Source: AP-15 sp963733945
GTDB lineage: Bacteria > Pseudomonadota > Alphaproteobacteria > ATCC43930 > CGMCC-115725
Assembly: GCA_963733945.1 (NCBI GenBank)
Contig: CAVTFD010000033.1
Location: 62,001 to 126,000, forward strand
DNA: 64,000 nt
Direction: 5' to 3'
The position numbers and the translations under genes are program-made. This document shows positions 53,355 through 62,311 of this stretch, one piece after another. How positions within the stretch are numbered: the first letter of the stretch is position 1; each line of letters opens with the position of its first letter. The notes under the pieces are model-generated. The model saw only the letters and a list, made by a program, of their open reading frames with translations, was not told the DNA's origin and made no database searches.

Positions 53355-54134
53355 ATGAACCCGCCGAGCGCTTCGTTGACCAATACGCCGCTTACGCGGA
53401 AGCTAGTACAGCTGGTCGACCTTTCGCCGGACGAAGTCACGCTCCTCCAGGGTCTGCAATCAATGACCCGACTGGTTCGCCGCAATCGGGAAATCGTCAC
53501 ACAAGGCCGAAAATATGATGCCCTTTTCGTAATGATCGACGGAATCTCGATTCGATATCGAATCCTGCGCGACGGCCGCCGCCAGATCTTGAACATCGCG
53601 CTTCCCGGAGATTTCGTTGGTTTCCCGGCGTGTTTTTTCGACCGCGCGCTCTACCCGATTAGTGCGTTGACCGATGTTGTTGTTGCGCCGATATCATTTG
53701 CGGTGCTGATCAACCTATTTGAAAGGCATCCCCATCTCGCGGCCGCTATATTTTGGTCGTTCTCCTCCGAGGCCGCGATCTATTCCGAACGTCTAACCGA
53801 TATCGGAAGGCGAACGGCGCTGGAACGCGTCGCTCATTTCCTGCTTGAACTTCTGACCCGGTTCCAACTCATTGGCCTGGCGGACGAGTGTTCGTTTCCG
53901 ATGCCGCTGACACAGGAACTGCTCGGCGACGCGCTCAGCCTTAGCCTCCCGCACGTCAACCGAACGCTACGGCAGCTGCGCGAGGACGGGCTGGTCAGCA
54001 TCGAGGCGCACCAAGTGTTCATAAAAGACGTAGAAGCGCTCTCCGCGCTAGGCGACTTTGAGAAATCGTATCTGAGCCGGTTCAGAATGCCCGATACGTT
54101 GGCCGCCGGCATCGGTCGGACGGTCTCGCTTTAA
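53355..54134 (+). CDS. Crp/Fnr-family transcriptional regulator
   Basis: A 259-residue regulator. N-terminal cyclic-nucleotide-binding fold: REIVTQGRKYDALFVMIDGI, LNIALPGDFVGFPACFF. C-terminal HTH_CRP: ERVAHFLLELLTRFQLIGLA, FPMPLTQELLGDALSLSLPH-VNRTLRQLREDGLVSIEAHQ. No FNR-type cysteine cluster at the N-terminus, and the effector pocket lacks the clear Arg-Ser cAMP signature, so the signal is unknown. The recognition helix (LSLPHVNRTLRQL) lacks the RE-x3-R of E. coli CRP, so it may not be the factor binding the TGTGA sites in this window. AAGGGGGT precedes the ATG. Flanked by two paralogous microprotein genes. Confidence 0.88.
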   Translation: MNPPSASLTNTPLTRKLVQLVDLSPDEVTLLQGLQSMTRLVRRNREIVTQGRKYDALFVMIDGISIRYRILRDGRRQILNIALPGDFVGFPACFFDRALYPISALTDVVVAPISFAVLINLFERHPHLAAAIFWSFSSEAAIYSERLTDIGRRTALERVAHFLLELLTRFQLIGLADECSFPMPLTQELLGDALSLSLPHVNRTLRQLREDGLVSIEAHQVFIKDVEALSALGDFEKSYLSRFRMPDTLAAGIGRTVSL

Positions 54135-54157
54135 CGTCTCGGCCCGCTCGCTCGGGG

Positions 54158-54367
54158 CTACGGGGTAGTGGTAAGTTGAACCGCGCCGGCCGGTCTTGGC
54201 GGGGACACCTTCGTCCCGATAAAGAAGGTCACATTCAGTATCACGAGCCCAACCGCGAGCGCCAGGAGATAGGGGTTGATTCGATAGGCTGCACTATCGA
54301 GACGACGAAGCAATCGCGCCCCGGAATGGTAAATGCCCGGAAGGAATCGCCGCCTCATGGGTTTCAA
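54158..54367 (-). CDS. single-TM small membrane protein, paralogue of the one at 52606
   Basis: A 69-residue protein: a basic N-terminus MKPMRRRFLPGIYHSGARLL with RRLDSAAYRINPYLLALAVG-LVILNVTFFIGTKV and a short Pro/Thr tail. One TM helix. Preceded by AAGGAAAG. It starts 32 bp after the MFS gene on the same strand and probably shares its transcript. Converges with the Crp/Fnr gene. The common core with the 52606 protein defines a small family that I cannot assign to a known one. Confidence 0.65.
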   Translation of the reverse strand: MKPMRRRFLPGIYHSGARLLRRLDSAAYRINPYLLALAVGLVILNVTFFIGTKVSPPRPAGAVQLTTTP

Positions 54368-54399
54368 CCGCTTTCCTTATGGCCTCATTGTCGCAGGCA

Positions 54400-55833
54400 T
54401 CAGGCGAGCTCGGGCAGCAGCTCGGTGAAGGTTTTAAGATTGCCAAGGGTCTCTCTGCCCAGCGCAAACGGAATGCAGGCGCCGATCAGGACCATGACGA
54501 TCATCGTGCCAAAGAAGATCGTCGGCGAGGCGGTATGCGAGACCATCACGTAGGGCACGAGCACGCCGGCGAAGATCCGACCGGACAATTCGCCGAAAAA
54601 GTGCCCACGGCCGCGCAATGCAGTCGGGAACTGCTCGGACAGGTACATGCGCACGGCGGGGAAGATCGACAGAGTGGTGAACCCGGTAATCAGCGCTCCG
54701 ATACTGAACACGATCGTCGCGGCCGCTCCAACACGATGCGCCAATACCATCAGCAACAGACCGGGTATCGACAACAGGAACCCACCGGTAATGGTCCAAC
54801 GCCGGCCAATAATTTCCATGATGAAGCCGTTGAACAGCTTTCCTGGGATGCTGGCTGCAAAGACCAGCGAGCTCAGTCCGAAGCTCAACGCGACGGCGGC
54901 GCCCTGATTGACCAGCGCTTTCGGCAAGAGAATCGCGATCAGGTAATAGACGGTGCCGGCGCAGATGCCACACAGAATGCCGGTCGCAGTCCACTGGAAT
55001 TGACCAGGGGCGAACAACTTCCAGAACGGCGGCAACTGCTCGCGCAATCTTTCTTGTTCGGTTCCGAGGTCGCCGACCGTTATCGGCGCCACTCGGCCGC
55101 CCGATCGCCTGACAATCAGGTTCACATTGTCGACCGCGTCCTGGGCGCGCCCCCTGCGCAGCAGCCAGCGGGGACTCTCCGGGATCAAGAAATAGATCAG
55201 CACCGGGGCGATGAACAGGGTGACCCCGCCCGGCAACCCGACCAGCTGGAAGCCTCTCGGGTGATCGGCCAGCACAAAGCCGACAAAGGGCAACAAGGTG
55301 AATGCCATCGCGAGCATGGTTTCGTAAATCGCGGCATAGGTACGCCGGTGCTGCGCCGGCATCAGCTCGGCGGCGATCGGAAACGGCGCCGAGATTGTAA
55401 AGCCGAGAAAGAAGCCGGTTATCAACCGCAGGATGAACAAATGCTCGAAACTATGCGCGACCAGAATCAAAAGCGTGCACAAGGTGCTGAGAATGACGCC
55501 GACCTGCATTACGGCCACGCGGCTGACGCGATCGGACATCCCCGCCGCCGCAAAGCCGCCGATGACGACCAGGAAAGTGGGCCACGTGGCCAGCGCGCGA
55601 ACCGCGTCCGCATCCATATGCAGCGGTCCCTTGGCGAGCACCAACAGCGAGCCGCTCAGCGCCAGAACGTAGCCCTCGATAAAGCCCACAAAGCCCAGCA
55701 CAAGGATTATGACGACGTGATAGGCGCTGAATGGGATGCTGTCCAACTTGAGCCCGAGAACGTGGCTGGGCGGTGTCGAAGTGCCGGTGATGGGTTTATC
55801 GTCATCGCGTTTTCCTCCGCTGCGGCGACGCAA
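54400..55833 (-). CDS. MFS transporter (sugar/metabolite:H+ symporter type)
   Basis: A 12-TM permease of about 470 residues. Motifs: GFIEGYVLALSGSLLVLAKG in TM1, AAAGMSDRVSRVAVMQVGVI (motif A), ITGFFLGFTISAPFPIAAEL (motif B region), PESPRWLLRRGRAQDAV after TM6, typical of the sugar porter/AAHS-like groups. Substrate unknown. The annotated start is a TTG at 55833. A better ribosome site (GGAGG) precedes an ATG at 55805 that is one base out of frame, so a single-base error or change near 55800 may hide the true start (about MTDKPITGTSTPPS). Codes together with the microprotein downstream. Confidence 0.85.
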   Translation of the reverse strand: MRRRSGGKRDDDKPITGTSTPPSHVLGLKLDSIPFSAYHVVIILVLGFVGFIEGYVLALSGSLLVLAKGPLHMDADAVRALATWPTFLVVIGGFAAAGMSDRVSRVAVMQVGVILSTLCTLLILVAHSFEHLFILRLITGFFLGFTISAPFPIAAELMPAQHRRTYAAIYETMLAMAFTLLPFVGFVLADHPRGFQLVGLPGGVTLFIAPVLIYFLIPESPRWLLRRGRAQDAVDNVNLIVRRSGGRVAPITVGDLGTEQERLREQLPPFWKLFAPGQFQWTATGILCGICAGTVYYLIAILLPKALVNQGAAVALSFGLSSLVFAASIPGKLFNGFIMEIIGRRWTITGGFLLSIPGLLLMVLAHRVGAAATIVFSIGALITGFTTLSIFPAVRMYLSEQFPTALRGRGHFFGELSGRIFAGVLVPYVMVSHTASPTIFFGTMIVMVLIGACIPFALGRETLGNLKTFTELLPELA

Positions 55834-56063
55834 TCGCGTTGATTTTGGCGGGACGCAGAACTAGCCGCTCTGCCGCTGCTTTTGGCGCTACGGCCATCAG
55901 CGCACTAACCGGGGCGCCCGCGCTTTAATCTATTCGTATGATCTAGGTTAAAGCGTCCGAGGGGACTGGCGGATATGCCCGCTTAGGATCGGCCCCACGC
56001 GGGCTTGCTGGGCCGGACCGCGGCCAACACGATCCGCGATCAGTGAGCACAAACTGAGCGGGG

Positions 56064-56474
56064 ATGCCAGCCAAGCCATCACCCGACAAGGCCCATCAAC
56101 GCGCCATGGCAATGGTTCGGCTTGTTTCGGATCTCCCGACCGGCAGCTTCGCCTTCGTCATGGCGACCGGTATCATCTCGATTGCCGCCGAGTTGCTGGG
56201 CTTTCGACGAAGCCGGTCGCTTCTGCTGGGGGTCAACTCGGCCGGGTTTTTAGCGCTGTGGATTTTGACATATCTCCGGCTGATCTATTTCCCTTCGGCG
56301 GTGATCGCCGATCTCCGCGATCATCGACCGGGACCGGCGTTTCTGACAGTCGTCGCCGCGACGAATGTCCTGGGAGACCAGATCTCGCTCCTGACCTCGT
56401 ATCAGAACGTTGTTGTCACCCTCTGGCTTCTCGGCTGCGCATTGTGGGTGGGCCTCGTCTATTGTTTCGTATAG
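56064..56474 (+). pseudogene. TDT-family (TehA/Mae1-like) carrier, truncated after four or five TM segments
   Basis: The start MPAKPSPDKAHQRAMAMVRL and LPTGSFAFVMATGIISIAAE is the N-terminus of tellurite-resistance/dicarboxylate transporters (C4dic_mal_tran). Hydrophobic helices follow (LLLGVNSAGFLALWILTYLR, VVVTLWLLGCALWVGLVYCF), then a TAG stop at 56472-56474 after 136 residues; the family is normally about 330 residues with ten TM segments. No continuation was found downstream, where the convergent cyclase-like gene ends. A non-functional remnant unless the stop is an error. Confidence 0.8.
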
Positions 56475-56537
56475 CCTCGGTTGTTATGAAAAAACGCTGT
56501 ACGAAGGTTCGGCGAATTGAGAGTGATAGTCGGCAAC

Positions 56538-59500
56538 TCATACGAATTCGTCGAGCAACGCTTTTGCCTCTTTCAAATCTTGAGTATCGAACCCCTCCGT
56601 GAACCAGCCATAGATCGGCGCAAGCAAGTCGCGTGCTTCGGCGCCGCGACCCTGATCTCGCCACAGTCGGGCGAGGCTCGCCGCGGCGCGCAGTTCATAG
56701 AACCGGCTGCCTTGGCGGCGAGCCTCGGCGATGGCCCGCGTGAATGCCGACTCCGCTCCATCGTCGTTTGCCGCCCCAAGGCTTTGCAGCACTATGCCGC
56801 GCAACCGACGAAGGTCTGCAAGGGCTGCGGCATTGCCAGTCCGAGCAGCTTCGGCTACGGCGGCGTCGAGCTGCGCCAGAGCCTCGGCCGCGCTGCCGTC
56901 GAGCGCCAGACCCTCGGCGAGCAGACCAAGAAAAAGGGGCTCGAAGAGCCGCGCTCCGGTCGCCGCCGCCGCGGCAATACCGGCGCGCATCTGCCCGATC
57001 CCTGCGGCAACTTCTCCGCGTCGCGCGGCGGCCCAGCCCACGAATATATTGCCGTAAGCGAGCCACATGGCGAAACCGTGTTCGGCGGAAATCGCCACTA
57101 CTTCGTTCGCGAGCGCCGCGACGCGAACCGCATCCCGGGCAAGAAGAGAGACCGTCGCCGCATGCCAAAGCGTATAGACGAGCGTGTGAGCGTGCCCGAA
57201 CTCGCGGGCATGGCGGATCGCCCGATCCGCCGTCAGGCCCGCCTGGGCGAGGAAACCATTATGCCATAGCGCCCAGGCCAGATAGCACAGCGCGGTGGCG
57301 CCGACATCCTGGCCATAGCGAAACGCAAATTCGCGATGTTCATTGGGCTGGTACAACGACGCCGCCAATGTCAGGTGGGGCAGAGCTTCGCGGTAATTTC
57401 CGACGACCATCAGAGAAGAGCCCAGAATGCGGTGACCGATTAAGCATGGTCCCGAGGTCGCCTGGGATTCGGCAAGCGATTGGAATTCTCTGGCGAGCTC
57501 CAATAGCCTCTTCGCATTTCCGCCGACATAGGCGACCACCCAGATTCCATACAGGACCGAAAAATGGAGCGCCGATCCAAGGCCGCCCGTCTCGGTCACG
57601 AGCTGCTGCGAACGCTCCAGTAATACGGCGATCTCCGGGTCGGCATAGCCCCTGGCCCCCATCAATGCTGTAGTCAGAGTAATGTGGAAATCAAGTTCGC
57701 GCCGTTTGCGCTCGTCGCTCTCCGGCAGACTACGAAGGAGGTCGAGCCCCCGGCGCAATTGTGTGTCGGCCTCCCGCACAGCCGATTTGGTGACTGATAC
57801 CTGGCCAGCGCGATGCCAATAGGCGACTGCTTTTCCCGTCTCCAAGCCTTCGCCGAAATGATGTGCAGCAATCTCGGGCTGAGCCTCAATCAGACTGGAA
57901 AACCGCGCTTCGAGCGCCTCGGCAATGCGGCGGTGTACATCCTGGCGCATGCGGCGCAGCAATGTGCTGTAGGCTATGTCCTGGATCAGAGCATGCTTGA
58001 ACAAATAAATCGCAGCGGGCGGGGTGCCCCGCTGAAATACCAGACCCGCCTCGACGAGGCGGTGCAGCGCCTCATTCAGTGCGCGCTCGCCAAGCTCGCC
58101 GACCGACGCAGCCAGGAGCTCGTAGGAGAATTCACGGCCGATCGCTGCGCCGGCCTGCGCGACCTGTTTGGCCGCCGAGCCCAGCCGATCGAGGCGGGCC
58201 AGCAGCGATGCGTGCAATGTTGCCGGAATTCCGAGCGAGGAAGCCGGCACCGAGGCGATCACGACGGGATCGGAATCGGCCTCGAGCGCCGCCTTCGTCA
58301 TCTCCTCGACAAATAGCGGCACGCCGTCAGTGTGCTCGACGATCTCGGCGATGATATGAGGTGGCAGGGTCGCCCTGTCGGCTGTGAGGCATTGAACCAG
58401 TGCCGTGACGTCTGCGCGGCCGAGGCGGCCGAGGGCCAGTGCCGTCACTTCTGGCTGTCCGCCCCATGGCGCGCGGAACTCCGGTCGGAAGGTCAGGATC
58501 AGCAGCACCGGGTATCGACGCGCCCGCTCGACGAGTTCATCGACGAATTCGCACGACGTCGGGTCGATCCAATGCAGATCCTCGAAAATCATCAGCACCG
58601 GTTGCCGGCCCGAGATCCCTTCGAGCAGGCGCAGCAGCGCTGCGAAGATGCGCTCTTTCTTGCGCTGTGGGGTGAGGTCGGGCGGTGGATACCGGCCGCC
58701 TCCCGGAACGGACAGCAGCTCCGCTATCAGCCCGATGTCGGCATCAACGGAGCTATTGTGCGCGAATATGGATTCCAATTTGTCGAGCTTGGTCTCTGTG
58801 TCGTCGTTTCGCTCGAACCCGGCGACATGTTCGAGCTGGGTGATGATCGGATAGAGCGCGCTATCCTGGCGGTGTGGCGAGCAGAAACAACGGATGCGGG
58901 TATGCGGCGCTGGGTCGATGCGCTGCTGCAGCGCAATCGTCAGCCGCGATTTGCCGATGCCCGGTTCTCCTGAGATCAGCACGACCTGACCGTCGCCGGC
59001 CTTGGTGCGGGACCAGCGCCGTAGCAAGATTTCAATTTCCTCCTGCCGGCCAACCAACGGCGTGAGTGCCGATCCGCGCAATGCCTCGAACCGGCTCTCC
59101 ACCTGGCTCGGCCGCAATACCCGCCACACCGGCACCGGCTCGCCGAACTGTCGCACTTCTCGAAGGCCGAGCTCGGAATAGTCGAATATGCCGCCGACAA
59201 GCCGTCGGGTCTGCTGGTCGAGCAATATCGCCCCCGGTTCGGCCATCGCCTGCAGGAGACCAGCGAGGTTGGACGCTTCGCCAACAACCCCGTGCTCCAG
59301 CGCGCCGCCCACTCCGGCCAAATCGCCCACGACAACGAGGCCCGTCGCTATGCCGATGCGGATAGTCAGCGGCTCGCCTGCAACGTCGAGTTGGCCGACG
59401 CGTTCGACCAGGGCCAACCCTGACCGCACCGCCCGCTCGGCATCGTCCTCATGGGCCTTGGGATATCCAAAAGAGACAAGAACCCCACCGCCCATAGATT

Positions 59501-60458
59501 TGGCAACATAACCGGCGAAGTGACCGACCTCTTCTGCAACCGCAGCATGATAAGCCCCCAGCACCGTGTGCAGATCCTCTGGGTCGAGCCTCGCCGCAAG
59601 CGCTGTCGAGCCGACTAGGTCGCAATACATGATCGTCAGCTGCCGCCGTTCAGCCACTCCGCATAGCTCGAGTGCCGCCTCGCCGGTTGTAAGGGCGCTA
59701 GCATGCTCGCCGGCCCGTGGCATCGCCTCGATTGCCCCAGCGACGCCGCTCGCTATCCGCTCTTGCACCTCTAGCGCCTCGTCGAGCGAGCCGTCGACCC
59801 GGTTAACCCACAAATGTGCACCGGTTGCAGCGTCTATTAGCTGGGCAGTGATGCGGATGCGGTTGCCTCCTTTACGCACCGAGCCTTCGAGCACATAGCG
59901 CAAGCCAATTTCTCGGCCGGCCTGCTTCACATCGATCGCCTGGCCTTTGTAAGTAAGTGTCGAATTGCGCGGGATGACGAACAGCCAGCGAATGCGACTC
60001 AGCGCGGTGATGATCTCCTCGACCAAGCCGTCGGCGAAAAACTCCAGCTCCGGATCGTCGCTAAGGTTCTGAAACGGCAACACCACGATCGACGGCTTCT
60101 CGGAAAATTCCGCAGTTCGCTGGAGTGTCGCAAAATCCAGCGATGTAATCTGCTCTTTGACCTCAGCAATAAACCGGACACCCTTTCGAGGCAATGTGCG
60201 GATCAGGCGCTGCGCCTCGCCAGTATCACCGAGTGCCCGGCGCGCCGCGTTGATCCGGGTAGTCAGCGCCGATCCCGAAACGATCCGACCGCCCCACACT
60301 GCCTCTAGCAAGTCGTCCTTGGTAACAACTCGGTCACGATGCCTTACGAGATATGCGAGAAGATCAAAGACCTGGGGCTCAACAGCGATCCGCTCGGAGC
60401 CGCGCCACAGCTCGCGGCGATCCGTGTCGAGAGAATACCCGTTAAATGAGAAGTGCAT
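56538..60458 (-). CDS. multidomain signalling protein: winged helix, TolB-like, degenerate class III cyclase, AAA, TPR
   Basis: A 1306-residue cytoplasmic protein. Residues 1-100: OmpR/CadC-type winged helix (LWRGSERIAVEPQVFDLLAY, RVVTKDDLLEAVWGGRIVSG). 120-250: TolB-like domain (SIVVLPFQNLSDDPELEFFA). 270-440: class III nucleotide cyclase fold (TIMYCDLVGSTALAARL). 465-780: AAA/NB-ARC-like ATPase (VVLISGEPGIGKSRLTIALQ). 850-1300: TPR/helical repeats. Asp280 keeps the first metal site, but the second Asp is Gly324 (MGGGVLVSF for MGDGVLVYF), and the transition-state Arg of NLAxRLQ is Leu401 (NLAGLLQ, Asn397 kept). Cyclase activity is therefore unlikely; the domain may only sense. The winged helix suggests direct gene control. 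Divergent from the response regulator gene. Confidence 0.9.
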   Translation of the reverse strand: MHFSFNGYSLDTDRRELWRGSERIAVEPQVFDLLAYLVRHRDRVVTKDDLLEAVWGGRIVSGSALTTRINAARRALGDTGEAQRLIRTLPRKGVRFIAEVKEQITSLDFATLQRTAEFSEKPSIVVLPFQNLSDDPELEFFADGLVEEIITALSRIRWLFVIPRNSTLTYKGQAIDVKQAGREIGLRYVLEGSVRKGGNRIRITAQLIDAATGAHLWVNRVDGSLDEALEVQERIASGVAGAIEAMPRAGEHASALTTGEAALELCGVAERRQLTIMYCDLVGSTALAARLDPEDLHTVLGAYHAAVAEEVGHFAGYVAKSMGGGVLVSFGYPKAHEDDAERAVRSGLALVERVGQLDVAGEPLTIRIGIATGLVVVGDLAGVGGALEHGVVGEASNLAGLLQAMAEPGAILLDQQTRRLVGGIFDYSELGLREVRQFGEPVPVWRVLRPSQVESRFEALRGSALTPLVGRQEEIEILLRRWSRTKAGDGQVVLISGEPGIGKSRLTIALQQRIDPAPHTRIRCFCSPHRQDSALYPIITQLEHVAGFERNDDTETKLDKLESIFAHNSSVDADIGLIAELLSVPGGGRYPPPDLTPQRKKERIFAALLRLLEGISGRQPVLMIFEDLHWIDPTSCEFVDELVERARRYPVLLILTFRPEFRAPWGGQPEVTALALGRLGRADVTALVQCLTADRATLPPHIIAEIVEHTDGVPLFVEEMTKAALEADSDPVVIASVPASSLGIPATLHASLLARLDRLGSAAKQVAQAGAAIGREFSYELLAASVGELGERALNEALHRLVEAGLVFQRGTPPAAIYLFKHALIQDIAYSTLLRRMRQDVHRRIAEALEARFSSLIEAQPEIAAHHFGEGLETGKAVAYWHRAGQVSVTKSAVREADTQLRRGLDLLRSLPESDERKRRELDFHITLTTALMGARGYADPEIAVLLERSQQLVTETGGLGSALHFSVLYGIWVVAYVGGNAKRLLELAREFQSLAESQATSGPCLIGHRILGSSLMVVGNYREALPHLTLAASLYQPNEHREFAFRYGQDVGATALCYLAWALWHNGFLAQAGLTADRAIRHAREFGHAHTLVYTLWHAATVSLLARDAVRVAALANEVVAISAEHGFAMWLAYGNIFVGWAAARRGEVAAGIGQMRAGIAAAAATGARLFEPLFLGLLAEGLALDGSAAEALAQLDAAVAEAARTGNAAALADLRRLRGIVLQSLGAANDDGAESAFTRAIAEARRQGSRFYELRAAASLARLWRDQGRGAEARDLLAPIYGWFTEGFDTQDLKEAKALLDEFV

Positions 60459-60484
60459 TTTGTTTTAGTTATCTTTGCGTGTGT

Positions 60485-60514
60485 TCTTAAGAAAAAGACA
60501 AGCGTATCTTAAGA
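60485..60514. promoter_or_regulatory. paired TCTTAAGA palindromes, candidate operator
   Basis: Two exact copies of the 8 bp palindrome TCTTAAGA (60485-60492 and 60507-60514) spaced 22 bp apart, two helical turns, in an AT-rich stretch 27-57 bp upstream of the cyclase-like regulator start. The layout fits a dimer-of-dimers site, possibly for the winged-helix protein itself. Confidence 0.5.
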
Positions 60515-60692
60515 GAGAACCAAGCACGTCATAAAGCGATTTCTCGGCATTTAGGTCATGATGCGCTCGTGTTGAGGGTCCCAGTCCCCCATCGTGGGGG
60601 TCGGGGCTTCGCTCGGAAGATCGATGCCGTCGCGGTACTTCTTGAGGCGATGCCGCGCCGCCATGACGACAACAGCGGAAAGGGGACACCGG

Positions 60693-61076
60693 ATGCGGGA
60701 AAGCCGGCGAATACTGGTCGTCGAAGACGATTTTCTGGTCGCGTCATTGCTCGCGGAGATATTGGAGTCGGTCGGCTGGCAGGTGGTCGGGCCGGTCGCG
60801 CACTTGGCTACGGCGCTCGACGCCGCTGCGAGCGAGGGCATCGATGCAGCGGTGCTCGACGTCGATCTCGGCGGCCAAACCGTGTATCCGGTCGCGGCAG
60901 TGCTTGACGCGCGCAGGGTTCCGTTCGTCTTTGTGACCGGCTGCAACCGAGAGGCATTGCCGCCCCTATTTTGCGGGCGGCCTCACCTCGGCAAGCCGTT
61001 CGCGCCCGGGGAGTTGATCGGTACAGTTGCGCGCCTCATTGCTCGCCAGGCTGAAGCCGAGGCCTTATTGATATGA
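60693..61076 (+). CDS. single-domain response regulator (receiver)
   Basis: A 127-residue CheY-like receiver: RRILVVEDDFLVASLLAEIL with the acidic pair, the phosphorylation site in DAAVLDVDLGGQTVYPVAAV, the Thr in FVFVTGCN and the Lys in HLGKPFAPGELI. No output domain. The ATG at 60693 was chosen for its GGAAAGGGG ribosome site; earlier in-frame starts (60594, 60663) lack one. Divergent from the multidomain regulator; no histidine kinase in the window. Typical of alphaproteobacterial single-domain regulators of unknown output. Confidence 0.88.
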   Translation: MRESRRILVVEDDFLVASLLAEILESVGWQVVGPVAHLATALDAAASEGIDAAVLDVDLGGQTVYPVAAVLDARRVPFVFVTGCNREALPPLFCGRPHLGKPFAPGELIGTVARLIARQAEAEALLI

Positions 61077-62311
61077 GCCTTACGATATCGTCGGAGCTCG
61101 ATCAACGGCACGAGGCGATTGAACGTAACTTCGCTGTCCTTCGCGGATAACCCGCTCCGGCGGATGGAGAGTGCGGCTTCCTCGTTAAAGGGGTAATCAA
61201 CACGTCGACCTCCGGCATGCGCGGCAAGCTCTTGAGCCATGCAAGGCTCGCTGCCACCTCGAATCGGAGGTGCGATTTAAATGGGACGGTTCGGCGGTGC
61301 ATCTCTAGTGATACGATTTTGACATTTGGTACCCAGTCTTTTTCCGTCATGCCCGCGAAAGCGGGCACCCAGCGCGGCCTCCGCTGGGTCGACGAGAAAG
61401 AAAAGATGGGAATCATCTGTTCGGTTCGTACCACCAGGTGGGTTTCGGGCGCTTACCGTTTGCATGAGAATGCGGCATTTTCTGCCGCCCTTCGTCAGGT
61501 CTCTCAGACCGAAAGCACAAGGAAAGACTGGCTGACGAGGCAGTCACGACGGGCGAACCCGTCTCGGGTCTTCCGATTTTCCTATTAGCTGGAAAGATAC
61601 AGAGAAAATTGCCTCTATACGCCCATCTAACAGCTAAAGCATAGCTGATATCAATCGGTTGAGAGGTAAATTCCTTACGCGACGGAACAGGCATTTTTTT
61701 GGGTTTAGCCGGGAATTGAATCCGCTTATCAGCGAGATCTTTCACCCGATCAGGGAGACCCACCTTCGGGTGCCGGGTGTCCTTGAGTCGGGGCTCCTCT
61801 TTTGATGCCCCACAGGTCCTGGCGCGATCCTGTGATCTACAGATAACCCATTGAGCATGTGCGGATCGGATCGGCTAAATTCGGCTTTCACGCCAGGGCC
61901 TAGTAAGCGGTTCTCCTCGATCAGCTGGCAATTAGGAACTGCCTATATCGCAGCGGGACACGATTTGGTGAGACACTGGGCGAAGTCGTGGGTTGAGGTG
62001 CAACGGATGGAACCCTGGCGCCTGCGGGCGGATACGACGCGAGGCCGACGGCGATCGTCTTGCTCCGACATGTTTGACCCGATATCGCTGGCGGAGTGGA
62101 AGGACCTGACTTTCTTCGCACGGCCGGTTCTCAGAACCGGCGAGGAGTATCATCTGCGGTAGCGCGAGCACTCGACGTGCTAGCCTCGCCGTTTGAGCTC
62201 CACCGGCAGAAGGCCGAACAAGCCGGAACAGCGCAGAAATCCCGTGTCCACCCGAACCGAATGGCCCAAGGCCTCGATGGAATGGCTCGCCGAGAATACA
62301 AATCGGGTTAG
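61077..62311. other. 1.2 kb region without a supported gene
   Basis: Contains a REP arm at 61349-61371. Several open frames of 60-120 codons occur (for example 61413-61763 minus, 61851-62162 plus), but none has a ribosome site, family motif or coherent composition. Probably decayed DNA flanking the IS5-type insertion. Confidence 0.45.
61349..61371. repeat. REP-like hairpin (CCCGCGAAAGCGGG family)
   Basis: CATGCCCGCGAAAGCGGGCA followed by CCCAGCG and, after a few bases, CGCTGGGTCG. Third member of the family also seen at 3822-3905 and 39529-39551. Confidence 0.7.

Noticed and set aside
54379..55842. 487-codon plus-strand open frame
   Set aside because: Shadow of the MFS permease: composition is Gln/Arg/His-rich without motifs, while the minus strand gives a textbook permease.
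60586..60600. CCCCCA-TCG-TGGGGG hairpin as a terminator
   Set aside because: It lies between two divergent genes, has no T-run, and so cannot end either transcript in the usual way.
61851..62162. 103-codon open frame in the 1.2-kb gap
   Set aside because: TTG start without ribosome site, no recognisable motif, and neighbouring DNA looks decayed.
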